Shown one piece after another: positions 20,399 to 35,510 of a DNA stretch of 64,000 nt; within the stretch, counting starts at the first letter, position 1, and the number at the start of each line of letters is the position of its first letter. A program made the translations under genes and the position numbers. The notes below the pieces were generated by a model. The model saw only the letters and a list, made by a program, of their open reading frames with translations, had not been told where the DNA came from and ran no database searches. The stretch lies in NCBI RefSeq assembly GCF_026967475.1, contig NZ_CP114058.1, forward strand, positions 3,410,001-3,474,000, in the 5' to 3' direction. The DNA is from Rouxiella chamberiensis. Lineage in GTDB: Bacteria > Pseudomonadota > Gammaproteobacteria > Enterobacterales > Enterobacteriaceae.

Positions 20399-20906
20399 TT
20401 AAGCAGCAGTAGCTTCTTCTTTCTGATCGCGAACAGCAGCCAGTGTGCGAACCAATTTGCCAGCAGCGGCTTCTTTCATGGTTGCCATCAGGCGTGCAAC
20501 TGCTTCATCGTAAGTAGGCAGAGTTGCCAGGCGATCGATTTGACCAGCTGGGATTAACTCACCTTCAAAGGCCGCAGCTTTAACCTCGAACTTAGCGTTC
20601 GCTTTCGCGAAATCTTTGAACAAACGGGCAGCAGCGCCTGGGTGTTCATGAGAAAACGCGATCAAGGTTGGACCAACAAACGTGTCTTTCAGGCACTCGA
20701 ATGGAGTACCTTCAACGACGCGGCGCATCAGGGTGTTACGAACCAACACGCATGTAAACGCCAGCTTCACGACCTGCTTTACGCAGTTCAGTCATTTTAT
20801 CTACAGTAACGCCACGGGAATCCGCAACAACCGCAGACAGCGCGCCTTTGGCTACTTCGTTGACTTCAGCAACAATCGCTTGTTTGTCTTGAAGATTTAA
20901 TGCCAT
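20399..20906 (-). CDS. rplJ: 50S ribosomal protein L10, frameshifted as assembled
   Basis: L10 anchors the L7/L12 stalk to 23S rRNA and, as the L10-L7/L12 complex, represses its own mRNA. The ATG at 20906 begins [20 protein letters not shown] and continues to GVYMRV, where the frame breaks; the rest ([19 protein letters not shown] to the end at 20399) is in another frame. An extra base at 20743-20744 (plus-strand CC where one C is expected) explains this. Corrected length is 168 residues (E. coli 165). L10 is essential or nearly so, which argues for sequencing error. Confidence 0.96.
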
Positions 20907-21196
20907 TAGCTTTAGCTCCTGGATTTAGCCGGGGAAAATCCCCGGAACTCACATCACTTATAACCGGGATCGGAAATAAGCGTTCAAACACGGTGAGCAG
21001 AGAATCCAGCAAAACTATTCTTAAAAAGAAAAATTTTTATTCAGGCTCTGTCACCGTCTACGCAGGAAGTATTAAGTCTTTTGCAAGACTCCTGCGGTCT
21101 TGGACGGAGGCCTGGATAGGCCAGGCTCCAACCGAAAAATTCTTGGTTTCGTGTCACCGAAACGCTATCGCTTTTTACAAAACGAACGGGGGATAG
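20907..21196 (-). promoter_or_regulatory. L10 leader: autoregulatory region of rplJL mRNA
   Basis: The long untranslated leader before rplJ. Conserved L10-leader stems are visible, including GGAGCCTGGCC / GGCCAGGCTCC-type pairing near 21105-21135 and the paired AAGACT / AGTCTT region near 21070-21090. In E. coli the L10-L7/L12 complex binds this fold and blocks translation of both genes. Identification rests on position and on similarity to the E. coli leader. Confidence 0.7.
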
Positions 21197-21225
21197 ATTT
21201 TAGACAAATCTATCGCCCACGTAAA
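21197..21225 (-). promoter_or_regulatory. Candidate PL10 promoter for rplJL-rpoBC
   Basis: On the minus strand TTTACG (21220-21225) and TAAAAT (21197-21202) are 17 bases apart in the gap between rplA and rplJ. E. coli has its main rplJL-rpoBC promoter in this gap. The -10 box lies within an inverted repeat (GATAGAT...ATCTATC, 21192-21214). Confidence 0.6.
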
Positions 21226-21260
21226 GCGATAATAGCAGCTGTGCTTAATCTAACTAAAAG

Positions 21261-22493
<1,233 letters not shown>

Positions 22494-22557
22494 TTACGCC
22501 CGACAGCCACATCGTCGTCAATCTCAAGGACCGACGTTCAACATTTTTGTTAGCCAT

Positions 22558-22604
22558 AAAAACAAAAGGCGCGAAATTATAGTTTAATTTCGCGCCTCAT
22601 ACAA
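22558..22604 (-). promoter_or_regulatory. rplK promoter nested in a terminator-like hairpin after nusG
   Basis: On the minus strand TTGTAT (22599-22604) and TATAAT (22576-22581) are exactly 17 bases apart, a near-perfect sigma-70 promoter for rplKA. The spacer contains the left arm of a 10-bp inverted repeat (GGCGCGAAAT / ATTTCGCGCC, 22568-22596), and the right arm covers the -10 box; TTTTG and more Ts follow. Transcripts coming from nusG would fold this as a terminator, while initiation starts inside the same DNA. Confidence 0.7.
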
Positions 22605-22656
22605 CACCTGAAACCGGAGATTTTTTACCCAGTGCTCGAAAGCGTGGGCAAGGGGT

Positions 22657-23202
22657 TTAGCCCTTCTCGACCTGACCGAAGTCCAGCTCGACCGGAGTAG
22701 CACGGCCAAAGATGGAAACAGACACTTTCAGGCGGCTTTTTTCATAATCCACTTCTTCGACAACGCCGTTGAAGTCTGCAAAAGGACCATCGTTGACACG
22801 GACCAGTTCGCCCGGTTCGAACAGCGTTTTAGGACGCGGCTTATCGCCAACCTGCTGCAAACGGTTCATGATCGCATCAACTTCTTTGTCGCTGATAGGC
22901 GCTGGACGATCCGAAGTACCGCCAATGAAGCCCATCACACGCGGGACGCTGCGAACAAGGTGCCAGCTGGCGTCGTTCATCACCATCTGAACCAGCACGT
23001 AGCCCGGGAAGAATTTACGTTCGCTTTTACGACGCTGGCCACCGCGGATTTCAACGACTTCCTCGGTAGGAACCATGACTTCGCCAAACAGCTCTTCCAT
23101 GTCGTGCAGTTTGATGTGCTCGGCCAGCGATTTCGCTACGCGGCCTTCAAAGCCAGAAAACGCCTGAACGACGTACCAACGTTTTTTAGGTGCTTCAGAC
23201 AT
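22657..23202 (-). CDS. nusG: Transcription termination/antitermination protein NusG
   Basis: A 181-residue factor that rides on RNA polymerase, suppresses pausing, assists Rho and links polymerase to the ribosome through S10. It has an N-terminal NGN domain ([20 protein letters not shown]) and a C-terminal KOW domain ([20 protein letters not shown]). The start has 2 bases between it and the secE stop, the conserved secE-nusG pair. A paralogue, rfaH, lies at 45850 in this window. Intact. Confidence 0.99.
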   Translation of the reverse strand: MSEAPKKRWYVVQAFSGFEGRVAKSLAEHIKLHDMEELFGEVMVPTEEVVEIRGGQRRKSERKFFPGYVLVQMVMNDASWHLVRSVPRVMGFIGGTSDRPAPISDKEVDAIMNRLQQVGDKPRPKTLFEPGELVRVNDGPFADFNGVVEEVDYEKSRLKVSVSIFGRATPVELDFGQVEKG

Positions 23203-23203
23203 T

Positions 23204-23587
23204 TTAGAACCTCAAGCCAGTGATGAAGGATACCAGACGGACCAGTATACCATCCAGGCCCCAAAGAATCAGTGACATTACTGCCGTAACAGCAGCCACG
23301 ATCAGTGTGGTATGCAATGTTTCCTGGCGTGTAGGCCAAATAACTTTACGTACTTCTGTACGTGCTTCGCGCGCAAACGCGACGGTTGACTTGCCTTTCA
23401 TGGTCATCAGAGCCACTGCACCTGCAATAGCAATAACCACGACAACGGCCAACGCACGTAACGGCAGGCTGTATGCACGGTAATAATAGTTACCGACAAT
23501 AGCTACGACCAGTAAAACGGCAACGACAATCCACTTAACCGCTTCCAGGCCGCGCCCGCTCCCTTGAGCCTCGGTATTCGCACTCAT
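23204..23587 (-). CDS. secE: Preprotein translocase subunit SecE
   Basis: The essential clamp subunit of the SecYEG channel in the inner membrane. From [19 protein letters not shown] it is 127 residues, the E. coli length, with three membrane segments: about residues 20-36 ([16 protein letters not shown]), 45-62 ([18 protein letters not shown]) and 95-115. The conserved cytoplasmic hinge [18 protein letters not shown] is complete. An upstream in-frame Met at 23602 is less likely. Same transcript as nusG. Confidence 0.97.
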   Translation of the reverse strand: MSANTEAQGSGRGLEAVKWIVVAVLLVVAIVGNYYYRAYSLPLRALAVVVVIAIAGAVALMTMKGKSTVAFAREARTEVRKVIWPTRQETLHTTLIVAAVTAVMSLILWGLDGILVRLVSFITGLRF

Positions 23588-23699
23588 AAACCAACCCGTC
23601 ACAATGAATCAGAACAAACAACTTTGCCTCGCATTGCGAGGCAAACCAAACCGATTGTAGGCGAGAACGTACACTCGGTGTTTACGCTATTTCTGAGAG

Positions 23700-23745
23700 C
23701 CTATCTCACCAATGATTATGACGCATAAATCGCTGATGAGATAGG
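23700..23745. other. Inverted repeat in the tufB-secE gap
   Basis: CCTATCTCA (23700-23708) and TGAGATAGG (23737-23745) are perfect 9-bp inverted copies with a 28-base loop. It lies upstream of secE, after the tufB terminator in the direction of transcription, so it may be part of the secE promoter or leader. Function is not known. Confidence 0.4.
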
Positions 23746-23764
23746 TTCTGGCGTTATAGCGTAG

Positions 23765-23788
23765 AAAAAAGGGCATCGAATGATGCCC
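23765..23788 (-). terminator. Terminator after tufB
   Basis: GGGCATC and GATGCCC pair around a 4-base loop; on the minus strand the stem is followed by TTTTTT. It ends the tRNA-tufB transcript before the secE promoter region. Confidence 0.92.
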
Positions 23789-23836
23789 TTTTAGTGTGTG
23801 TTGCGTCAACGTAAAGTGACAAAAAACTATCAGCGA

Positions 23837-25057
<1,221 letters not shown>

Positions 25058-25130
25058 TCACCACATCAACCAAGCAAATGCTTGTTTGAATCAAGTTTCA
25101 GAAGAAAATCAGGGGAGAGGAATTTAGAAG

Positions 25131-25206
25131 TGGTGCTGATAGGCAGATTCGAACTGCCGACCTCACCCTTACCAAGGGTGCGCTCTACCAACTGAGCTAT
25201 ATCAGC
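25131..25206 (-). tRNA. thrT: tRNA-Thr (GGU anticodon)
   Basis: 76 bases with encoded CCA. The 7-bp acceptor stem is GCTGATA paired with TATCAGC, the anticodon loop is CTTGGTAAG region with GGT, and the T loop is GTTCGAATC. It is the last tRNA before tufB, as E. coli thrT. Confidence 0.97.
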
Positions 25207-25219
25207 ACATCTAGTTAGT

Positions 25220-25294
<75 letters not shown>

Positions 25295-25497
25295 ATCCTA
25301 GAACCCGGCTACCTGATTTTTCTGAAGAACATCAAGGTGGGGACAAGGCGATGAAACACTTAATTCCGCACCTTCACCTCAAGACCCTTGCAGTTTCGTC
25401 AGAACGAATGCTTGGAACTCAAGGTTAATAATTTTTCATCTTTCACTCTGCTGGCTGGTTGATTCAGCTTTCGCTGTTTCGACCTCGCAGAGGAAGA

Positions 25498-25582
<85 letters not shown>

Positions 25583-25605
25583 TAATTTTTTTGCTAAGTA
25601 CTTGA

Positions 25606-25681
<76 letters not shown>

Positions 25682-25695
25682 ATCAAGTGCTGCGC

Positions 25696-25724
25696 ATTCT
25701 ATGGGGACTTGGCGGGGTATGCAA
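25696..25724 (-). promoter_or_regulatory. Promoter of the tRNA-tufB operon
   Basis: On the minus strand TTGCAT (25719-25724) and TAGAAT (25696-25701) are 17 bases apart, followed by a GCGC-type discriminator and then thrU 14 bases on. A GC-rich discriminator at a stable-RNA promoter is the hallmark of stringent (ppGpp) control, which is inferred here. An A/T-rich stretch upstream may serve as an UP element. Confidence 0.82.
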
Positions 25725-26135
25725 TAAAAAAATAAAGAAAATTGTTCGTTAGCTCACGTTTTATTCAAAATGGTGTTTTTAGGTTGAATATCGTTTAAAG
25801 AGCAATCAACCGGGACGATTTTTTAGACAGCAGACAGGCATTATTTATCATCTACTGATTGTCGCGAACGTGAAAATGCCCTGCTCTTTCTTAAAAGAAC
25901 AGAAAAAATATCGGGAAAACTGACTCCATCTCGCTGCCGCGCTGTGCTTTTGTTCAAAAAAACGCCATCTTTCAAGCATTTTCACAAATGCTCTACTTCA
26001 ATCAAAGAATTCGCTAACTAAATAAGAAAAAGGTCTACGGCTTATAGCAAGCTGTCTATAATAGCCAGCTGGTTTACTGTCTGGAGTTGGCGTGAGCGCC
26101 TTTCCTGACCTGCGCTAACAGGCAGACTTTAACTT
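25725..26135 (+). promoter_or_regulatory. Gap upstream of coaA, with a candidate -10 box
   Basis: No coding frame of note is seen in these 410 A/T-rich bases. TATAAT at 26057-26062, 74 bases before the coaA ATG, is a perfect -10 box; the -35 position (TCTACG) is poor, so activation or a weak promoter is possible. GGCGTGAGCGCC (26090-26101) can form a short stem in the leader. No strong ribosome-binding site precedes the coaA ATG. Confidence 0.45.
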
Positions 26136-27086
26136 ATGAAGAAAAGAGACTTATCTTTGGCAACCCCTTACCTACAGTTCGACAGGAAGCAATGGGCAGC
26201 CCTACGCGATTCAGTGCCATTAACGCTCAAAGAAGCGGAAATCATGAAACTGAAGGGTATCAACGAGGACCTGTCTCTTGAAGAAGTGGCGCAGATTTAC
26301 CTGCCGCTTTCACGTCTACTTAATTTCTATATCAGTTCCAATCTTCGTCGCCAGGCTGTGCTCGAGCAGTTTCTCGGCACCAACGGACAGAAGATCCCCT
26401 ATATTATCGGCATCGCCGGCAGCGTGGCGGTAGGCAAGAGTACGACAGCGCGCGTGTTGCAGGCCCTGTTAAGCCGCTGGCCGGAACATCGCAGTGTGGA
26501 ACTGGTCACGACTGACGGCTTCCTGTATCCCAATCAGACGCTCCAGGAGCGCGGGATCATGAAGAAGAAGGGGTTCCCGCAGTCCTATGACATTCATCAG
26601 CTGGTCAAGTTTGTCTCCGAAGTTAAATCGGGGGCCAAAAATGTCAGCGTTCCGGTCTATTCGCACCTGACCTACGATGTCATCCCCGACGGCAATAAAG
26701 TGATTAACCAGCCTGACATTCTGATTCTTGAAGGTTTGAACGTCTTGCAGAGCGGAATGGATTATCCCCATGATCCGCATCGTGTATTTGTTTCAGACTT
26801 TGTTGATTTCTCTATTTATGTCGATGCGCCCGAAGATCTATTACAAAGCTGGTATATCAACCGCTTCCTGAAATTCCGACAAGGCGCGTTTTCCGATCCC
26901 GATTCTTATTTCCACCATTATTCCAAGTTGCCTGAACAAGAGGCGATTCAGATCGCAACCGGTCTGTGGAATGAAATTAATGGATTGAATTTAAAAGAAA
27001 ATATCTTACCTACTCGTGAAAGAGCCAGTTTGATAATGACGAAGAGCGCCAATCACGCGGTAGAAAACGTCAGACTGCGGAAATAA
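26136..27086 (+). CDS. coaA: Pantothenate kinase (type I)
   Basis: CoaA phosphorylates pantothenate, the first and controlling step of coenzyme A synthesis, and is inhibited by CoA. The 316-residue protein has the Walker A loop [10 protein letters not shown] near residue 96 and the [11 protein letters not shown] region with catalytic Asp. It matches the E. coli protein (316) closely from residue 9 on ([20 protein letters not shown]). It is divergent from the tRNA operon and converges on birA. Confidence 0.98.
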   Translation: MKKRDLSLATPYLQFDRKQWAALRDSVPLTLKEAEIMKLKGINEDLSLEEVAQIYLPLSRLLNFYISSNLRRQAVLEQFLGTNGQKIPYIIGIAGSVAVGKSTTARVLQALLSRWPEHRSVELVTTDGFLYPNQTLQERGIMKKKGFPQSYDIHQLVKFVSEVKSGAKNVSVPVYSHLTYDVIPDGNKVINQPDILILEGLNVLQSGMDYPHDPHRVFVSDFVDFSIYVDAPEDLLQSWYINRFLKFRQGAFSDPDSYFHHYSKLPEQEAIQIATGLWNEINGLNLKENILPTRERASLIMTKSANHAVENVRLRK

Positions 27087-27099
27087 ATCAGGTATTATT

Positions 27100-27126
27100 A
27101 AGGGGCTATATTGCCCCTTATTTTTT
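27100..27126. terminator. Terminator between coaA and birA
   Basis: AAGGGGC and GCCCCTT pair around TATATT and are followed by ATTTTTT on the plus strand, ending coaA. The other side (TAATA) gives little support for use by birA. Confidence 0.9.
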
Positions 27127-27147
27127 GGCAAATTATTTAGCGGTTTA

Positions 27148-28107
27148 TTATCTGCCGCGCAGCGATATTTCGCCGCCGATAAAAGTTTTTATTTCTCCGT
27201 CCAACTCTAATAACAGCGCGCCCTGCGGGTCTATCCCACGTTCGATGCCGTGTATTTCTTTATCGCCAATCAGCAGTTTTACCGGGCGATCGATAAAGTT
27301 ATCCAGATTACGCCAACGCGGAACAAAGGATGCCAGCCCTTCCTGCTCGAATTTACGCAACGCAGCCCGTAATTCGCGCAATAGCGTCACCGTCAGTTCA
27401 TTGCGATCGATGTCGATACCGGCTTCCTGCAAGTTAATCCAGCCCTGGTTAATCACATCGGGCGCGGGTTCGCGCATTCGCAGATTAATACCGGCGCCAA
27501 TCACCAGATGTGCCGCATCACCGGTTTTACCCGTTAATTCAACCAGAATACCGGCCAGCTTGCGATCCTTGAGATACAAGTCGTTCGGCCATTTAACGCG
27601 AACATCGCGTGCACCGAGCTGCTGCATAACTTCGGCCGTGACAATCCCGATAACCAGACTCAGACCCATTGCCGCGGCGGGTCCCTGATCCAGCTTCCAG
27701 TACATGGAAAGATAGAGATTAGAGCCAAAAGGAGAAAACCACTGACGGCCGCGACGTCCCCTTCCCGCCTGCTGATACTCGGCGACACAGGCATCGCCCG
27801 AGCGAAGCTGACTAATGCGGTCCTGCAAATACTGGTTGGTGGAGTCGATCACGGGTAACACGTCGACATTGCCTTCCGGCAAGGCGGCCAGAATCTTGTC
27901 TTTATCCAGAAGTTGAATGGCAGCGGGAAGCTTATAGCCTTTACCGGGCACGGTGAAGATATCCAGACCCCATTCACGGGCGGTCTGAATATGTTTGTTG
28001 ATAGCCGCCCGGCTCATGCCCAATTCAGTGCCCAGCTGTTCACCCGAGTGAAACTCGCCGTCGGACAAAATGGCTACAAGGCGCAGCGGAACGGTGATGT
28101 CTTTCAT
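27148..28107 (-). CDS. birA: Biotin-protein ligase and biotin operon repressor
   Basis: BirA makes biotinyl-AMP, transfers biotin to the acetyl-CoA carboxylase carrier protein, and as a dimer represses the bio operon. The 319 residues show an N-terminal winged helix ([20 protein letters not shown]) for DNA binding, the adenylate-binding loop [10 protein letters not shown] near 118, and the KWPNDLYL motif with catalytic Lys. The ATG overlaps the murB stop (ATGA), the same coupling as in E. coli. Intact. Confidence 0.98.
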   Translation of the reverse strand: MKDITVPLRLVAILSDGEFHSGEQLGTELGMSRAAINKHIQTAREWGLDIFTVPGKGYKLPAAIQLLDKDKILAALPEGNVDVLPVIDSTNQYLQDRISQLRSGDACVAEYQQAGRGRRGRQWFSPFGSNLYLSMYWKLDQGPAAAMGLSLVIGIVTAEVMQQLGARDVRVKWPNDLYLKDRKLAGILVELTGKTGDAAHLVIGAGINLRMREPAPDVINQGWINLQEAGIDIDRNELTVTLLRELRAALRKFEQEGLASFVPRWRNLDNFIDRPVKLLIGDKEIHGIERGIDPQGALLLELDGEIKTFIGGEISLRGR

Positions 28108-29141
28108 GACAGCGCCTCAACGGCGTTCACTTCACCTTTGGCAGAGATGAAGCGTACTTCCGGCTCCAGCCAGATAGAAAACTTCTCGGCGACCGCGTTT
28201 CTAACATGGCGGGCAAGGTTTACCACATCCTGACTAGTAGCGTTTTCCTGATTTATCAACACCAGAGCCTGTTGCTGATGCACCGCCGCCCCGCCGAGAC
28301 GAAAGCCTTTTAAACCGGCCTGCTCTACCAGCCAGCCTGCCGCAAGCTTGGCTTTGCCGTCAGCCTGCGGATAAAACGGCATGGAAGGATACTGTTTCAG
28401 CAGGGTGTCGACGCTGGCTGACTCAACAAGGGGATTTTTATAGAAACTTCCCGCATTCCCGGTTTTCGCAGGATCGGGCAGTTTGCTGCGGCGCATGGCA
28501 CAGACTGAGTCGAAAATCTGGCGTGGCGTGACCGTTGCAGGGTCCAGACGCGTCAAATCGCCGTAGGTCAGCTTGGGTTGCCACTGTTTTGGCAGGCGTA
28601 AACCTACGCCCACAATCGCAAAACCTTCACGGTATGCATGCTTGAAGATACTTTCACGATAGCCGAACAGGCAATCGATGGCAGCTAACCGCAGCACTTC
28701 TCCTGTATCGAGATTAAGGAGATCGACATAATCACACAGGCTTTGCAGCTCAATGCCGTAGGCACCGATATTCTGAATAGGGGCGGAACCCACACATCCA
28801 GGGATAAGCGCGAGATTTTCAAGCCCGCCGATATTGTTCTCGAGGGTGTGGCAAACCAGTTGATGCCAGTTTTCGCCTGCACCCACATGCAGCATCCATT
28901 CGCTGTCATTTTGAGTGATTTCTATGCCTTTTATCCGGTTTACGGCGACGATACCGGCAAAGTCTTCAAGGAACAAGACATTGCTCCCCTCGCCCAGCAG
29001 GAGGAGAGGTTGCTGATTTTCTTTGGCCAATTGCCAGGCTTTGGTCAGGTGCTCACTACGCGTTGCGGTGATAATTTGTGACGCCTGCGCCTCAATAGAA
29101 AAAGTATTCAGTGATTTTAATGATGTGACGGGGCTCGACAT
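28104..29141 (-). CDS. murB: UDP-N-acetylenolpyruvylglucosamine reductase
   Basis: MurB is a flavoenzyme that uses NADPH to reduce UDP-GlcNAc enolpyruvate to UDP-MurNAc, an early peptidoglycan step in the cytosol. At 345 residues it is a type I MurB. FAD-binding segments [10 protein letters not shown] and [22 protein letters not shown], the catalytic Ser in [10 protein letters not shown], and the C-terminal LEPEVRFI with its Glu are all present. It lies just downstream of the rRNA operon in the same direction. Confidence 0.98.
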   Translation of the reverse strand: MSSPVTSLKSLNTFSIEAQASQIITATRSEHLTKAWQLAKENQQPLLLLGEGSNVLFLEDFAGIVAVNRIKGIEITQNDSEWMLHVGAGENWHQLVCHTLENNIGGLENLALIPGCVGSAPIQNIGAYGIELQSLCDYVDLLNLDTGEVLRLAAIDCLFGYRESIFKHAYREGFAIVGVGLRLPKQWQPKLTYGDLTRLDPATVTPRQIFDSVCAMRRSKLPDPAKTGNAGSFYKNPLVESASVDTLLKQYPSMPFYPQADGKAKLAAGWLVEQAGLKGFRLGGAAVHQQQALVLINQENATSQDVVNLARHVRNAVAEKFSIWLEPEVRFISAKGEVNAVEALS

Positions 29142-29250
29142 AACGCGTTTTACTCATTCGTGGCTTAATTGACTCTAGTTTACCCGATCCTGATCAGGCT
29201 GACGCGAATGTTTTTGGCGACTTATGCTCGGAAAGAGATGATATTGCGCA

Positions 29251-29279
29251 ATAAAAAGCCCGCGTCGAGAGACGGGGGC
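29251..29279 (-). terminator. Second terminator of the rRNA operon
   Basis: GCCCGCGTC and GACGGGGGC form a 9-bp stem with one mismatch; on the minus strand TTTTT follows. It acts behind the first terminator, a tandem arrangement usual for rRNA operons. Confidence 0.75.
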
Positions 29280-29312
29280 CTTTCCCTGGGGTTTTTCATG
29301 CTTTACAGACAC

Positions 29313-29339
29313 AAAAAAACCCCAGTCTTTCGACTGAGG
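29313..29339 (-). terminator. First terminator of the rRNA operon
   Basis: On the minus strand CCTCAGTC and GACTGGGG pair around GAAA, a stable tetraloop, and are followed by seven Ts. It is 16 bases after 5S rRNA. Confidence 0.92.
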
Positions 29340-29355
29340 TTTTTCCGTTTGTTTG

Positions 29356-29475
29356 ATGCCTGGCAGTTCCCTACTCTCGCATGGGGAGACCCCACACTAC
29401 CATCGGCGCTACGGCGTTTCACTTCTGAGTTCGGCATGGGGTCAGGTGGGACCACCGCGCTACTGCCGCCAGGCA
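29356..29475 (-). rRNA. rrf: 5S ribosomal RNA
   Basis: 120 bases. The ends TGCCTGGCGGC and GCCAGGCAT pair to form helix I, and the internal sequence matches E. coli 5S closely (for example CCGAACTCAGAAGTGAAACG). Confidence 0.98.
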
Positions 29476-29585
29476 AATTCTGTTTATTTTCACCGCCTTC
29501 CCCTACTGCGGGCCGGCCATGAAAACCAATCTTCGAACAAGCTGATAGTTAAAACTGCGTCTCTTCAAAACACCTTCGGTGTTGT

Positions 29586-32490
<2,905 letters not shown>

Positions 32491-32630
32491 TCACAACCCG
32501 AAGGTGTCTTTGCAGACGCGTTCGAAGCCGTGATTATTTGAGAGACTCTGCTGCAGGTTACTTTCCACCCAATACTTCTACGGGGGCAGATTTCAGCTGC
32601 AGCGTTTCAATTTTTCAGCTTGTTCCAGAT

Positions 32631-32642
32631 TGTTAAAGAGCA
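32631..32642 (-). promoter_or_regulatory. boxA antitermination site in the 16S-23S spacer
   Basis: On the minus strand TGCTCTTTAACA, the exact rRNA boxA, lies after tRNA-Glu and before 23S. It loads NusB-S10 and keeps polymerase resistant to Rho. Confidence 0.9.
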
Positions 32643-32726
32643 ATATCTCAAACACGACTCGTTGAAGTCATCTTTAAGATATGAGTTTGCAAAAACTCGG
32701 TGACAACGTCTTTCACGCGTTGTCGA

Positions 32727-32802
32727 TGGCGTCCCCAAGGGGATTCGAACCCCTGTTACAGCCGTGAAAGGGCAGTGTCCTAGGCCTCTAGACGATGGGG
32801 AC
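32727..32802 (-). tRNA. gltT: tRNA-Glu (UUC anticodon)
   Basis: 76 bases with encoded CCA (here GCCA). Acceptor stem GTCCCCA / TGGGGAC; anticodon TTC in CCTTTCAC; T loop GTTCGAATC. It is the only tRNA in the 16S-23S spacer, the type seen in E. coli rrnB, C, E and G. Confidence 0.98.
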
Positions 32803-32931
32803 CCGAAATTTTTCTATCGAATCACCGATTCGATAATTTCGGTAAGGGCGAGATTTTTCCATGAAAAATCGAGCGGCAATGTTATTTGTCGCTACCCTCA
32901 CCGAATGGTGATGCTCTTGCTCGTTTACATC

Positions 32932-32950
32932 TATCAGACAATCTGTGTGG
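32932..32950 (-). other. 3' arm of the 16S RNase III processing stem
   Basis: Nineteen bases here are perfectly complementary to 34650-34668 on the other side of 16S. The pair forms the long stem cut by RNase III to release pre-16S rRNA. Confidence 0.9.
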
Positions 32951-32975
32951 ACACTGCACAATGCGTATCTTGAGG

Positions 32976-34517
<1,542 letters not shown>

Positions 34518-34700
34518 AAAGTTCGATTTGCTGCAACAAGTGCAGCGATGCTCAAAGTTACTTCACATCATTCATAATGAATTACTGCTTGGTCACTCTA
34601 AGACTTGATATTTTTGCCACCGAGGTGGCGGATATCGTCTTGTGAGTGCCCACACAGATTGTCTGATAAATTGTTAAAGAGCAGTGCCGCTGTTCGCAAT
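34518..34700 (-). promoter_or_regulatory. rRNA leader with boxA and RNase III arm
   Basis: The leader contains boxA (TGCTCTTTAACA, 34672-34683) and then the 5' arm of the 16S processing stem (34650-34668), which pairs with 32932-32950. The rest of the region to 16S shows no gene. Confidence 0.88.
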
Positions 34701-34725
34701 GAATCTTATGCGGCGCGGGAGGTGC

Positions 34726-34753
34726 ATAATACGCTTTCCCGCTGAAGAGTCAA
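34726..34753 (-). promoter_or_regulatory. rRNA operon promoter P2
   Basis: On the minus strand TTGACT (34748-34753) and TATTAT (34726-34731) are 16 bases apart, followed by a C/G-rich discriminator (GCACCTCCCGCG). Confidence 0.85.
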
Positions 34754-34843
34754 GAATTTTCTTTCGAACTTTTCTTTTTCTCTTCCCGACCCGGCGACTT
34801 GGTTCTCGTTAGAGGAGTCGTTGTTCCCGGTCAGTGGAGGCGC

Positions 34844-34871
34844 ATTATAGGGAGTTCTCGAAAGGCCGCAA
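34844..34871 (-). promoter_or_regulatory. rRNA operon promoter P1
   Basis: On the minus strand TTGCGG (34866-34871) and a perfect TATAAT (34844-34849) are 16 bases apart, with GCGCCTCCACTGACC after the -10, almost as in E. coli rrn P1. An A/T-rich UP element (runs of A and T at 34878-34920) lies upstream. Control by ppGpp, DksA and initiating-NTP level is expected. Confidence 0.92.
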
Positions 34872-34940
34872 CCCTTTATTTTAAAAAACTTTCCGACCGT
34901 CTCTTTTTTCTACAAAACGCCTATTTACTCGGCTTAATCG

Positions 34941-35474
34941 CTATTTTTTAACCGCTAATTTGCCAAAATCGGCGGCAAACTGCTTTACCTGATTCCAATC
35001 CGTGTACTCGACTTCCTTACGCGTATCCGTTTCTCCGCCCGTCATTCGCATAATTAACTGGATCATGACCTTATCCAGCCAGCCATATCGCGGATAACGC
35101 AGCGCGCCGGCGAACACATTGCACATTGCCGGCTGCCACGGCGTACTTAAAAGGAACTTGCGGGTATAGGCATTCGTCTGTGGGGTACGCTTTTCCGGCT
35201 TGCGTGCCGTCAGGTTGACCGAAAAGAACGCCGAAGGCATGGCATTCAACAAGTCGGCATGACGTTTGGCGAACTTGTCGAGGAGTGGCGAGAAATGACC
35301 ATAGCGAATGGAAGCGCCAATCATCACTTTTGCGTAACGCGCCAAGTCCAGCTTGTCCGCATCCTGTAAATCGATGACGTCGCACTCCCCTTCTTCTCTT
35401 AACACGTTACCTATATAAGAGGCGATGGCATGAGTCTGCCCGTCGCGGCTTGAATAAAGTACCAGAGCTTTCAT
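34941..35474 (-). CDS. hemG: Menaquinone-dependent protoporphyrinogen oxidase
   Basis: HemG oxidises protoporphyrinogen IX to protoporphyrin IX, passing electrons to the quinone pool at the inner membrane. It is a 177-residue flavodoxin-like protein: FMN loop YSSRDGQTHAIASYIG at the start, GASIRYGHFSP near 60, and SVNLTARKPEKRTPQTN with the long insert specific to this family. The start MKALVLYSS (35474) is preferred to an in-frame start at 35492, as it has GGAG upstream and fits the family. It ends just before the rRNA promoters. Confidence 0.96.
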   Translation of the reverse strand: MKALVLYSSRDGQTHAIASYIGNVLREEGECDVIDLQDADKLDLARYAKVMIGASIRYGHFSPLLDKFAKRHADLLNAMPSAFFSVNLTARKPEKRTPQTNAYTRKFLLSTPWQPAMCNVFAGALRYPRYGWLDKVMIQLIMRMTGGETDTRKEVEYTDWNQVKQFAADFGKLAVKK

Positions 35475-35510
35475 TTCGAACTCCTTTCTCAATATGAATC
35501 CATCTACTGC

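Noticed and set aside
25793..25804. boxA-like sequence upstream of the tRNA-tufB operon
   Set aside because: It resembles the rRNA boxA (GCTCTTTAAA) but lies about 70 bases upstream of the only good promoter, so it would not be transcribed; two bases differ from true boxA.
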